From: Saccharina japonica
Lineage: Eukaryota > Sar > Phaeophyceae > Laminariales > Laminariaceae
Direction of reading: 5' to 3'
Length of the DNA stretch: 64,000 nt
Assembly: GCA_008828725.1 (NCBI GenBank)
Contig: MEHQ01004026.1
Span: forward strand, 1-64,000
The notes under the pieces are model-generated. The model saw only the letters and a list, made by a program, of their open reading frames with translations, had not been told where the DNA came from and made no database searches. Of this stretch, positions 46,611-59,800 are shown in pieces (the first letter of the stretch is position 1; each line of letters starts with the position of its first letter). A program made the translations under genes and the position numbers.

Positions 46611-47654
46611 CGCGCCGCCCGCGGTCGGGGCCGAGTTGTTCGTGAGCTCCGTGCCCCCCCCCAACGTCATAAAAGCAGCGGAAATTGCGCCAGCGTACTT
46701 CTCCGAGGTGTTGTTTCCAAACCTGCACCCGCTAACCGAGACTTTCGTGTTGGCCCCTCCATGCACAGCCCCACCCGAAAGCCGCGCGTGGTTCCAGCCG
46801 AAAGCAGAATCCGTTATGTTGACTTCGGCAAACAGGAACATAGCGGCTCCACCTCCGTCGAGGTACGAGAAATCGTCAATACTACCTTGATCCTCGCGGA
46901 CAGCACTGTTGTGGACGAACTCCGCTCCTGCGATGGAGCATTCAGCCAACACTTGTCCCGATCCCACATCCTTTAGCCCACAGAACAGTGCACCGCCTGC
47001 GATGGCCGTGTTGTCCACGAACCGGGATCCTTCTCGAACCTCCAACAAGCTGCTGCCGGCGTACACAGCGCCTCCGTACCGAGTTGCGTTGTTGCGCAAG
47101 AACTCCCCCCCTACTATCGTGACGGAGCCCCTGTCAGCCCAAACCGCACCACCGCTCCCCGCGGTGGCAGCGTTGCCATCAAACACGCAGTTAGTCAACG
47201 TCACATCTGCTAATACCGAATGAACCGCGCCGCCGTCCCCTGCAAAACCTCCCGACAGCTTGAGCCCAGTAAGGGTCAGACCACCGCCTTGAGAAACTTC
47301 AAACAGACGGGTTCCGTTGGTCTGAGTGCTGCCGCCCTGCACCTCGGCCAGATCATCCCCTGCCGTCACGGACAAGAAGGTGCCCTCGCCAACAACGATA
47401 GGAGCGGTAACCACGACCGGCCCAACCCATTCTGCCTCCACCTCACCGCCGCTCGCGCAGGTCAAAGCTGCTCGAAGTGTATCCACTCCAGCTGACCCTT
47501 CCACTCGAATTTGCGTGGTTTGCGGTTCGCCACAAACACTTTGAGCCGAGGTCAGCGAGTCCAGGTACCCAGCCGAGCTCAGGAGCAACACGGATAGAAT
47601 GGTCCATGCTCGACGAACAGGGCATGTTCGGCGGATGCCGCAGAGACTCTCCAT
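46611..47654 (-). CDS. exon 1 (copy B): duplicated signal peptide and Pmp-like exon
   Basis: A 1,044-bp duplicate of 30,676-31,719 with intact ATG, open frame and GTGAGT donor. Only three residues differ, all near the N-terminus (Asp6 to Gly, Ser35 to Thr, Pro48 to Gln). No copies of exons 2-10 accompany it. It could splice over copy A to exon 2 as an alternative first exon, be a stranded duplicate, or be the second allele mis-assembled in tandem. Confidence 0.75.
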
Positions 47655-48431
47655 GCCGGGCAACCCAAGGCCGAACCGGGGACCAGTATGGCAAGGCCTG
47701 CCTCAGCCCCCCTCTAGCTTGAACTTTGTACAAGACGACGGGTTACTTACTCCATATATTCCACGTGTATTCCATATATGCCCTTTTCGAAGATGATGCG
47801 GCCAATCCGAGAAGAACAGACTCGTACGCCCGGGGCTTAGAGGGACGATGCTTATTCGGGTTATCGGGTTGCCCTTTTCACAACCTCAGAAACACGAGTC
47901 ACTCGTACGTACGTATGCTACGTATTAGTCGGCCGCGGCGCCCCACGTACGCTACACGAAGTCCGAACATATCAAATCCCTCGCATAGTGGTCGGCGTTT
48001 GGACGAATTACACGGCGTAGTCCACTGGCGAAGGGGTCGGAAACATGACAATATTGGTTGTTTATGGCACTTGTAAAACATGAATCGTTTGAATGTTGAT
48101 TGAAAGTTTTGAGGTATCCTGTCGTACATCCGTTGATATATATGTAGCACTCTGGTCAAACTTTGGAAAGGGGTTTCCAACGATTGTAACGGCGATTTCC
48201 AGGCTTTTTCGCTGGACGCGCGCGGCGTGCGGCGCGCGCCGACCGCCGACTACGAACGAGTATTAATCGTACTCATTCTGGATTATTAGTGTATTAAACT
48301 GGAGCTACGTATGGTTATTAGTGTGGTGTGCGCTGCAGTTCACCTCTGTTGTTAAGTTTTCACACTTATTTGTATTTGCATACGTACGTATACATCATAC
48401 GATCTGTATGATAGCCACATGATTTTTTAAT

Positions 48432-49063
48432 GGGCAGCGGCCAAAAACAGGTACACCTCGTCCGTTCGGGGCCAAAAACAGGTACATACTAAAATCAAGT
48501 TTAAAACGCACCCCACGAACCTGCCGTTCCTTGCAATGCAAAGTAGAGTTTTTTCATGCTCTTCGTGCTCGCCCGGTGGCTACGTATACGAGTAGCTGCT
48601 ATTAATAGTACGAGGAACGAACGCCTGCTGCTGTATTCTCCCTTCTCAACTTTTGTGACACCCTTGGTATTCCAAGTCAACCACAATCCCGAAGGGGAGC
48701 CTTCTATCTCGTATTATTTCGGCGGAGGTATGCAGGCAGATATATATGAGTGTATGTCGCTCGAGTGGCGTGTAGTGCGAGGTGCGAAGGGAGAAGGGGG
48801 TCTCCGCGTACGTCGGCATTTGTATAGGGGGCATGGGGTGAACTATGAAGGGCCTCTGATTGGCTTAAAAACGACACAAAAAAGGTGAAAGTCAAGCAGA
48901 GTAGACAAAATCAGGTATACCTGGGTTTTGAAGAGGCAAAAACCGGTACAACGAGTTTTGGACCAATGGCAGCGCACGTGGAGTGCGTTTTTGACTTGGT
49001 TTTAAGTATGTACCTGATTTTGGCCGCAAAAGGATGAGGTATACCTTTTTTTGGCCGCTGCCC
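48432..49063. mobile_element. 632-bp inverted-repeat DNA element, copy B only
   Basis: Begins GGGCAGCGGCCAAAAACAGG and ends CTTTTTTTGGCCGCTGCCC, inverse complements. The inverted repeat continues inward for about 85 bp (GGTACATACTAAAATCAAG matched by CTTGGTTTTAAGTATGTACC). The interior has short frames but no transposase. Copy A lacks it. Target duplication unclear (T or TA type). Confidence 0.8.
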
Positions 49064-49074
49064 TATCATTTTTG

Positions 49075-49231
49075 TCTGCTCTGCTTACTGCACTGAGCGT
49101 AGTATCTCTGTGTCGTAGTTTTGTGACCACAGAACTGGTACCTTTTTAGGATGAATGAATCGGCACGGACACTGGGTGTGCTGGATGTCGACGGGTAGAA
49201 AGGAAGGTTTAATGTGAACGAACACACACAC
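49075..49231 (+). mobile_element. retroposon 3' tail fragment
   Basis: TCTGCTCTGCTTACTGCACT to TTTAATGTGAACGAACACAC, the last about 155 bp of the family at 29,314-29,692; found in copy B between the inverted-repeat element and the SINE. Confidence 0.6.
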
Positions 49232-49519
49232 ATATCAAAATATCGTAGCAACGAGGGGCACGGCTCAATGGACAAAACTTATCAAAATAGCAAAATAGCA
49301 AAATAGCAAAATATCGGAGGGACAGCACGCATTGGGAATCTATCAGACATGTGATGTAACATAATATAATATGATATCATATATACATCATGCTATAATA
49401 TGTATGATACGCCATATGAATACGATAGAATCACACCAAGCTTACAAAGATGAGTTTTGAGGATTTTTTCGATCTCTCAGACTCTGCGTTTTTTATTCTG
49501 TACGAAGAGTATACATAAT

Positions 49520-49840
49520 AGGTTTTTTTTTTTTTTTTGTCCATCCCATTTATTATCTTCGCACTTCCGTCTTTCTCCCTCCCTAGTCGTAACTCAGATC
49601 CGGGGTCACAAAGTAGGCTCCTCTCCCTCCTCCCCCACTACGGTTCTTGCCTTGTTTTTATCGCGAGAAGATTTCAGCACTTTCTTCCCTCAACTCTCGT
49701 CGAATTTTGCTTACCCACGCCATGATATGCGCTCTCGACAGACGGTGTCATTTGAGAATAAAAACCTCCATGGGGAGAATCGAACCCTCGACATCCGGGC
49801 CTACAGGCTTCGTGGCTACCAGTTAGACCACCGGGGTGAT
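49520..49840 (-). mobile_element. complete tRNA-derived SINE (copy B)
   Basis: Same element as 32,985-33,305, with matching head and body, but with a different sequence beyond the poly-T. Confidence 0.8.
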
Positions 49841-52800
49841 ACAAGCGTATATACCCAGGGGCATAACACCAGACTTAAAAGTCTTATCCCGGGTAACCTT
49901 TTTTCTCTCACTAAACGAGAGTGCGACACGCAAAACGCGCAGCGCACACCACATGCGTGTTGCACACATTTTACTTACCCTCTGTGCTGAGCTTCTCTGA
50001 ATACATCGCAAAAGTGACCGCCAGCCTCGAGCCTGTACGGCAGCACATACTACATAGTCAAAACAAGTAACTGACTGTTGTTGTCGTTCTCGCGTCATCT
50101 ACAATATATATATTTGTTACCAGGCATGCTTCACCCCTTGTGTATGCCAGGTATACAGCAACAGCAGTACGAGTAGCACGTGACAGATATTAAGAATCTC
50201 ATGTTTCTGGCCAAGTAGTAGGTGTTATGTAACACTGGGTGTGCTCCACACTACTAGAAGGTTGCATTCTTATTTCCCCCCAAACATCTCAGTCTCAAAT
50301 TTTTAATCATCAGATTCTTACTACTTGTCTGTCGCGTACTGAAACCAGGAAGAGCTCTTCCACAAAAAACGAAACAATCCCGCTCATAAAAAAGGAACTC
50401 ACAAGAAAGTCAGCCTGAGAAATTGAAAAAAAATAAGAAAGCTCTCAGCCTATTCAGTGCATAAGCTTTAAGAAAGTGACCTCTTCCTGTGCCTGGCCTG
50501 GGCCCAAGCCACCATTCATTGTACAGTACTAGGGAACACATCTTCTCGGGGACATAAATAAGAAAACGCAGCAGCATAAGAAAGTGTGCTTTCAGCCCCG
50601 CGCAGAATAAGAAATTCAGCCTGAGCCCGATTTCAGGTTTGTTGTGACGGCCGTTACTCTGTACTGCTACGTATACATACAGCGCGGAAACCTACGGTAT
50701 AAATAACAACATCAAACAGCTGTCCAGCCGAGGTACAGGCCCAGCAGTTGAGCACAGACCGCTCCGTAAAAACAGACGGAACGGAGCAAGGGCGCACAAA
50801 AAAAAAAGTTATCGACACCACACCCCCCCCCCCCCCTATAATTGGAGGGAAGAAACCGGACCGTTGTGATCTCAGAAATCAATAGGTCAAGTTTTTTTCT
50901 TATTTACCCCCCCTTCCCCCCCCCGACCACCAGCGAAAAAAAAATAGGTGGGGTCTCTAAAACCAAGTTAAAAAGGGAACAAAAAACGAAGAAAAAAAAA
51001 CAATTTCGCTCATTTCGTCCTGTGATCACAGCGATCCGGTTTGTTTTTCATTCTGACCTTCCTACGTGTGTGGTGTCGTTTTCTCTCTTTTTTTTCACGC
51101 CCCTGAACGGAGAAGTAAAAATAACCAGAAACCTATATATTGTACGTACACACAATCACTGGACGAAATTTTCGAGAAATCGAACGTCATCCGAAGTATA
51201 CCCACTATCTTGTACATGTTCATATTTTATTTACAACCCGCCCGTCTCCAAACCGTCTCCAACACGTCTCCAACCCAATCTGCTCCCAATACTATGGAGT
51301 ATCTATCATGTTTACCCCACCAGGGGTATCCGATATTTTCAATATGAACCAGCACCCGCGCCCTACCTGCTATTCCCTAGACCTACTAAAGACGGGAGCG
51401 AGGCGGAGGTGAATATAACACGAAGAAGTTGGAAGTTTATCATAAACAATGTATAGAAATTTGACCCCTCTCACTCTGGTTTGTTTTGGATTCTGACCTT
51501 TTTCGGAGTTTTGTTTCGTCGTTTTCTCTTGCTGCCGCGCACCCTCGACCACACTCGAAATGCGAATAAAACGTGCAAAACACTATTATTATTTATAGTT
51601 GAATGAATGCATAATTCAGAACACTTGTTCAGCTCCTGGGGGACACGCAAAACGAAACTTGGGGGTCGAGTGTGGTGTCGGAACAAACCTCCGCAAGCAG
51701 TCTGCTACATACATACCTATGATATCATACATCACGGGGATTTCCATATACGGTCGATAGGAGGGGCGGTAATGTATTTATGTTTTGAGGCCATCTGACA
51801 GGGGAGGAGGGCCGGCCGCACAATGCTGCTGCTTTAGTATTATTAATAGTGTTTTGATTGGAACCACAATTATTCGATCGCGCCCACACCACCGCCCACA
51901 CCACGGTTGGCGGAGCTATACCCGCCTCACCACCACCAACCAGTCGGCGAACGATGCCCCTGCCGCCATGCTTTTTTACTACATACTACCGGTATACGTT
52001 AGCATCATCTCACTTGCTTTATCCATTCGTTGTTTGCGTTTATTTTGTTTTCGTTCTTCTCTGTTTCACTCCCTGTGACCACAAAATTTGTATCTCTCTA
52101 TGGTTCGGAATCAGGACAGACACTGGACTGGGTGTACTGATGTGGTTTGGTAGAAAGAACGGGTTTAACCTGAAGACAACACACACATGGTAGAACCACT
52201 GAGACCGTTTTCGACCCGCTACACCCCTAAGGCTATACAACCCCCTCCGAATGCATTAATATCACCGCCGCCACTTTCGGCGCGCTTGTGAGATCGATGG
52301 CGCGTTCACCCGACCGACTGACAGAGGAGCGCCAGGCATGCGTGCGCACGCCTCCTTTTCGATCGCGGTCCTACTGCCGTCGAACTTTGAAGTTATCGTT
52401 GCATTAGGCTGGCCCTTCAAAAAAGGCTCACTCCTCCTGTGATCCCACCATTACGTCGGATCTTGTTGCTCCGTGTACTCACGACTAGCCCCCCGTGCTG
52501 CATGTCAACATATAGTATATGCTCGCGAGGGAACGCGTGCCCGAAAACAGGTAGATGATATCTGGGCACCCAATACTGTAGCGTGTCCCGGAGGATTATA
52601 CATGGCGGGCACGGAGGACAGCAGGACACACTTGGGGAAATGAAGCCCCAGAAACACACCTCGGATTGGTCTCAGTTACATACCTAGACTAGCTAGCTAC
52701 CCTCTCGCACGAGACAATCGGTGTTGTTCACAGCGCTGCTGCTGCTACTTCCGTTCACTGGGTTGTTTGGTCTTGCGCGTGTTTGGTCGTGAGCTGTCGG

Positions 52801-55800
52801 TTTATCCTGAATGGTCGATATGTTTCCGAATGTCCTGTTTACTGTTTGTTCATCCCTTTTAAAAAAATATCGGGATGTGGAAACCGTAGGAATTCGGCTT
52901 CAGCCATCTCACAAGTATTACCTGTTTTTTGGCGTGGTCTACATGTTTTCGTAATTAACCGTGCTCTCCCTACGACGTACGATTATTAAGATGCGCGATG
53001 TTCTGCACTCAATGGTAGATACACCCGAGGATGTCGGGACGTTTAAGGTAGATATGTCCCGCAGTCCCCGCTGGTATACACGCCACACTAACTACAAGTA
53101 AGAGTAACATCAATAAGGTAAGTCCTGTATAATATGCAGCGATATATACTGATTTCCTTATGTATTAAAACGCTATTACACACAACTCGCAACCCCATGT
53201 GAAGAAGAATACACCCCAGGGGACTTTTTCTTGTGCAAACATTGTCTGCAGAAGGCGCCTATGTAGTGCCTGTGTGCGCGCAGTTAGGCGCGAGTTGGCG
53301 AGGGACGAAACTGCTGCATCGTCCTTGCAATTACAACCAAGGCGTGCTGCGAACGGGGGAGGGGGGAGGAGTGCCTGCTCTATGATCCCTGATCTGACAT
53401 ACAAGGGGAAGGGAGGCGGAGAACGTAGTACAAAGAAAACATAAGGGATGGAAAACTAAAGCAGTTGGGGCTGTTGCAAGATGCTGGGACGCTCGGACGT
53501 TACCTCCCGCATTTCCCGCTGGTTTGAGCTGTCGTAAATATATTACGATCGTGCGATGGTGCACGACCGTGGGGCACCGTCGTGCTACGTGTCAAAGCTC
53601 GACGACGTCATGCATCACCTTGATCTTGGCACTGAAAGGAATGCCGTGCTAGCTTATAAAGGAGCGACATCGGGGTAGTGCGACGTGAAGGTAGTACTCA
53701 TTTTGTAAGCCTGGAGATTATAACATGCTCCTCCCACCTGATGGCGATATCTTGCAGAACCGTGCTTTTTATTTTTGATAGACTTGTTGGTACGCGTTGT
53801 GCTAGTTTCCCCAAGCGCAACCACCTGTGCACTTCGATCTAGTATCTAGGGGAGGGGGGCATCACACCAACTTCGGTAACTTCTCCTGGGTTTCGTAGTT
53901 TTCTTCATACCTGCGACTTGTTTTCTTAGTGCTCTTTTTTACTATGCCACGTGTCCTGTTCTGTACAGAAGGATACAGTAACCGTGTCGCAGTCATACTG
54001 CAAACGGTACGTCGCCACCCCGCCCTGTCGCACAGGCGTTTCAACTATAGATACTGATTCCATGACCTCTCTTTCTGTACTTCTGTGTGCATGTTTTACA
54101 ACAGGTGCTGTTGGCATGAGGTCTCCCTGTCTGTCCTGGTGGATGGAACAGCCCAGGCGTTGTTATGCGGGGTACCCAATTGCTCAAGGAGTGGGCAGTG
54201 GTACTGAAGCTGATCGGAGCCCTCTGCATGATTGGCATTGCCTTGATGTACACAGGGAAACTTAAATCCGGCCCTCTTTCCATACTCTGCCTACCGCTGT
54301 TCTGAACCTTCCACGTCCTCGGCAGTGTCTCGACTGCCAAATATGTTGGGCCAACCTGGCGCCCTGTTAGGGTGGAAAGACAGAGTTGTCTCTACCAGGA
54401 ACCCGATAAGCGAAACAGTTCTTAAAGTAAATTGTTTCGAACTATGTATTGACATGGTTTTCGCTTCGGCTTTCGTCCATTTGCAGTGTACTGACCTTTC
54501 GACTATTTCTAGGCAATGGGACAATGCTGTATGCACCGGCAAGAAAATGTGATTATCCCAATTGATTGTCCGGTACTCCTCCATGTGGATTACTGGGGTG
54601 GGAGTCGAAGTGCGTTTTTCTGCCACGAACGGTTGCGTGGAACAACAAGAAGTCCGAAGTGTTCCTGCCCTATTGATGCACGTGGCCGCGACGCCTGTCG
54701 ATCGGTATCGACGGTACCTCATGTGCTGCTGTCGTGCAGAGTCTATCTGACCGGCGCATCAATCTTGCTGTAATATCCGTGCCTTCCACTCGTTTTCAAG
54801 TTTATGTCTGCTTGCTCCAATATGCGAACTCGCGATGATCCGGCGACTAACACTCACGGTGAAACATTACTCGCGGGCTGGCCCGGGTAACGGTGCTGTG
54901 TCAAGCCCTGCGGACTTCTCGGCACCTGCGAAATATCTCTCTCGGGGCAGACGCGTGCTACGATAGAGGTCGTACTTGTTGGGTTGATTTTGTTTCTGAA
55001 CGATGTATTATATACTGTAGGCTGCTTAACCCGAACTCGTCGGTATTTTTTTCCTTGTGCAGCAAACTTTTTTTTATTGTTTACGAAGGCCCTGAGATTG
55101 TTCGCCGGATAGCACTTTGTTTCCTCCCAAATCCGTTTTTCTTTTTTTTGTGAGGTATAGAGTTTCTCAACTAACCACCCTCGTAATCCCACGGTAGGGG
55201 TACCACTTTTAGGCTCAATATTTTCTGGCCGGTTGTGCTCCTCACGTGAGTAACCACCGGATACTAGTACTATTTACAGGTTTATTCGTTTTTGGACCAC
55301 CGCATTGGAAGGTTTGGTCGGGTTGCGCTAGCGAATGTTTCCGAAGTCACGTTTCGGGTGAGATATTAAGCTCCTCATGTGAGGAGCTCAGAAAATTCTG
55401 CTGCACCCCTACCGTGGGATGACTGTGGCAAACAAACAACACGATGCAACTCCACCGAAGCATGCGTCGGCAGTCACCCATGAAACCTCGCAGACGTTCC
55501 TGGCGAACGGCAGTTCTCGCATTTTCAGTGCCCCCCTCGGCCCCAAGCCGCACATCTTCCACCCCTGCCTCCGCTCGCCTGGGGGGTTCTGAACCGCACG
55601 ACGACCGTTGACCGGGTTCCTCCTGCTTCGACTATTGCCTTCGCAGCCAGGGCTGCGCTCTGATGCTGTTACTGTTCTTGGTTTGACCAGAGCACCGGAG
55701 GCGACGATGGCTGCTGGCGCGTCACAGCCAAAGACTGCGTTACCATGGCGCCCTGGAGGCTATACGCCGGCAGGGGCAGTGCTCGCCGCGCCGTGCGTAT

Positions 55801-56379
55801 TCGCACGCTCCAGCCCATGTAGTCCACTCTCGTACGCTGGTTTCGACGAACGCGGGTACCCGTCCACATCCGGTCTTGTGCGGCTGGTATACTCGGTTCG
55901 CCAGCGCCTGCTTTTCGTTTGTTTGTCTCATTTACCACGCTGACTACGTGTTCGAGCACCCGGTTCAACGTCTGCTCAACTGTCCCCGAGGAGGTCCAAG
56001 CGTTGTGGCTCATCTGCGCCTTGGGCAGATGAAGACCGGGGTTTGGGTCGTGCCACGGCAGGAGGTGAACTCCTTTGGCCCAAACGTTTTATCTCTGGCA
56101 AGGCTCTTCAATCAGGCTGTTGATACGATATGGAGCGCTATCCGGCTTTTCACCTCTGCGTGTAGGCCGCTAGGTGCGAGCGCCTCTGATCCCAACTTAA
56201 ACTTGGACTTGGAAACTTTATAATGGCGCAGCGGAATGAAACAAAGGACGATGGTGTATACCGCGAAGCCAAAGTTCATGGGATCTTCATACTGCAAAGA
56301 AAGAGAGTAGTCGTTCGGCCGAGTGGATCTTGGGGGCAAACAGGAAATAACGTCAAAGTGACCCCCCTGCCGTGCTACG
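49841..56379. other. copy B right part without recognisable gene
   Basis: Mirrors 33,306-39,845 with scattered single-base changes. It contains the poly-C run near 50,824, a diverged retroposon tail at about 52,065-52,190, and the diverged SINE at 53,333-53,438. Confidence 0.5.
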
Positions 56380-56571
56380 ATTTATGAGGATCAACTCCAA
56401 TGTGGATCCGCTGTATACTTGACAGAATTTGTTGCGTTAGGTACCTAACACATGATATTATTCTACACCGGGATTAGTTTTCGGTTTTTGTCGAAGTCGG
56501 CTGTTGGATCAGGTGTTTACAGCAACCCCTCAATCGTGAAGCCCCAGGGACATTGAGTGTTACCCCTACTT

Positions 56572-56887
56572 GGAAAAAATCGGTAAACAGCGTTTTTCCT
56601 GTGCCGTTAGCTGATGCTTCGTGTGGATACTTTTTCTACAGCACGCGCAATTGACTCCTGATTTCGTGTGTTAGATCGTCTACCTCGCGATTGATGGCGA
56701 GGGTTATCATATTTCATGCTCCCTTGATGGGAAAAAATCGGTAAACAGCGTTTTTCCTGTGCCGTTAGCTGGTGCTTCGTGTGGATACCTTTTCTACAGC
56801 ACGCGCAATTGACTCCTGATTTCGTGTGTTAGATCGTCTACCTCGCGATTGATGGCGACGGTTATCATATTTCATGCTCCCTTGATG
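56572..56887 (+). repeat. tandem duplication, 2 x 158 bp
   Basis: GGAAAAAATCGGTAAACAGC begins each unit (56,572 and 56,730), and both end TTTCATGCTCCCTTGATG. Only a few bases differ, so it is recent. Confidence 0.9.
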
Positions 56888-59800
56888 CTTCTAAACATTG
56901 TTGTGCGGTGCACTCCAAGGTAGGTCCACCATTGCCACTCGAGCTATGCATCTCTTTTTTCGGTTTGATTGCCCCCAGCTTGCACAGCGGATGTCCAGGT
57001 GACGTTTATGTCGTCCTCGAAGGTGTCAACGAATAATCTGCGAACCAGAGCGGTTACAAGAACATAACATGGTCAAAGTGCAGCGCAAGAAGGGCGTCGA
57101 CCGCCCGCAACAGACAGCCAGTTTGATTATCTTCAAGGGTGTCAACCGGACCACGGGATGGTATTCAGTTTTCGCTTGCTGGCGGAAGTTGCGCTCTTGT
57201 TTTGGTGGCCTCAGCTCGCATCGCAGGGATGCTGGCCATAATGGTTCATCATTCGCGATCGTCAGGGAGTGTCCTTACTTTCGCAGGACTTTTCCCCACC
57301 CTTTGGAGTGCTAGGGCGAACAACTTGGGTGGGGGTACTGCTTTGGTTCTGGTCGGGAATCGGCCCGGCGATGGAATACACGATTGTCTGGCCCGGTCTC
57401 GGTGCCACCGCCGCCGCCACCATTACAAGCATCGCGTGGTGGCCAGACGCCAGCGACGCTGAGCCAAGGGTGGAGGTTCGCGATCGACGACGGGTGCGAG
57501 ATAATCAATGCCTGCAACGAATTGTCCGGCAGAGTCTGCGTTGGAGCAAGGGGTGTCGTGCGAGTGATGGCTGCAAACAGATGAGCGACACGGGCCACTG
57601 CCCAGCACCCCGGATGCCTCACGACGGCCTTGAGGATCGGGTGGAGTACATGACGTCGCTGAATATCTCGCATGGTGGTGGGGTTGAAAGCGCCAGGGCC
57701 CTTTGGTTCGTTGGCATGGATGAAGGGTACACTCCTGCCTTGTCGAGGCTCTGTTGAGGTCTCAGAGGGCGAGATCACGACCTTTGCTACTCCCCAGTTT
57801 TAGCACGCGGGCGAGGCAGAATTCACGAAGAAAGTCAGGATGTGCGATCGGGTCACCGCCCCGCCTTCTGTTGCCGAGGACGACTGATCGCGCGTGTCAA
57901 GATGCTTGCCAGCGGGCTTCGTCACCCGAAATAGGATTTCGGGAAGATCCACTCCCGTCAAAGGTTACCAGAGAGGTTGAACATCCTCAATCAAGACGGT
58001 GCTAGCAATAAACTATTATTTAGTTCTCCGCTTCCACCTGGTGCTGCACCTGCTTCTCGGAGCTTCGTGGACACATGGCGTCCGGTAGTCATCCCCATCT
58101 ATTTGAGCCACAAGTGGTTAGCAACATCAGCCCGATCTACGACCCCGTCCAGGGAACGACGACGCAGGTGACAATAGACCCTGTACAAGGCGCGAGTGGG
58201 CCCGCGGGCCTGGGGGGCTGGTAATATGGTACCACGTAGGAGGCGCCAATACGGGGATTGCACCATTTTGATAACCAATCGCAACACGTGCGTCGATCGC
58301 TCAGTGGTTGTGGGACATGACGAGGGCGATTTCAGAGAGCATAATCTCAACCAGGATAATGACGCCCGCCCAGACAGTATCTGGGACAATAGGGATCGAT
58401 TACCTGCAGACGCGTGCTACGATAGACGTAGCACATGTTGGCTTAAATCTGTTCAGAATGACCGGGCTTCTTAACACAAGATTGTTGGAATTTCTTTAAT
58501 GTGTTGATATACTGTAGTTATCATTGTGTATTATACTTACAGTACGCCACTGGGTTGTTCATCGGGTAGCACTTTTATTTTCCTCCAAAATCAGTGTGCA
58601 GGCTACTGCAGGTATAGAGCTCCTCAAGTGACCACCCTCAGAAATTATACGATGCACCTCTACCGTAGCATGTGTCTGCCTGAGGGGATCAACGATTATT
58701 TTTCTCACGGCCACCGCAAAGCTCTTCAAAACCGCAGCCGACTATGGCATAGTGGTTGTCGTTGTCACTTCGGGAGGGGGGACGGCCTACGCCGTCTGGC
58801 TTCCGACTAGTGCGGTAGATAACACCCATCATGGAGTAAAGTCACGTGTCCGCCGTCCGTGTTGGTGTAGTCAATGTCGATGCTACAAGCGACGACTTCT
58901 CCTGCGACTCCTCAGTCGCCGGGCCCCCCTTCGAGAGCACGCACCAAGCGCAGAGCCCGCGACGCGATCGATTGCGTTTTCACTGTCCTCCGTACTGTTG
59001 CCGATTGGAGAGCCAGAGTCATCGCGACCGCAGTCAGTAACCAACGCAATGTGTCAGCCACCTCCCGCATCCTAAGGTCCATCATCTACTCTGTCGAAGG
59101 GTCGCCAACAGTTTGCACAGCTTTCCAAGGTGCCCCAGGTACAGTTGGATCTCACTTCGACCTTACCCGGCAATACTAAAGCTCGTCGACCTGTTTATTG
59201 CTTCAGTGGCAATGAGACAGTGGCGACCACGACTGAAGAAGCCCAACAGTGTCATGCAGCACAGTACGGGGTCGCTGCGCCCGGCGGTGTTAACCGTATG
59301 GGGTGGACGACACACACGATACAATATTTGCAACTCGTTAATTCTCACTGAATGCTCCAACGCAATCAACCCGGTCATAGGGACGGCTGCTATTGGTGAG
59401 GTCACCACCTGCCTGTCGGTGCTCACGCCGTTTATGAACACGCCTCACGACGATGGACCAGCTGGCAGTGTTTTCGGGGCGATTGGAAGACGCGCGTGCT
59501 CCACCAGGGTGTAGTAACAAACCTGTTTTTTTGCCTTTCATTGCGGCCAAGGCTGAAGTCGATATGACTGGAGTTTAAAATGGAACCAGTCGAGGACTTT
59601 TACGCGTTGATTCCACCCCCCTCGGTCTCATGGAAGTCACGGAAGCCGCGGTGGGAGCCGCACACGTGCTTTGTCGCGAGCTCTATCGTACTCCCACAAA
59701 ATCCAACAAAAGCTATGAATAGGTAAATTGGATGGCCGTGCGCATCGTGCTGCGTAAACTTCCGTCCTGGATCAGCTGCCGGAGATGGAAATCCTACCGG

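Larger units (their letters stand above)
39848..56379. repeat. tandem segmental duplication, copy B
   Basis: Direct copy of 21,101-39,845, carrying exon 1B, the same SINEs and both complete hAT-like elements. Unlike copy A it has the inverted-repeat element at 48,432-49,063, and it lacks about 2.8 kb near its left end. It ends at CCGTGCTACG before the single-copy sequence that begins ATTTATGAGG. Confidence 0.9.

Noticed and set aside
58920-59050. Minus-strand phrase resembling the paralogue's C-terminal tail (GR-D/G-DSGS)
   Set aside because: Only about 20 bp match; probably coincidence.
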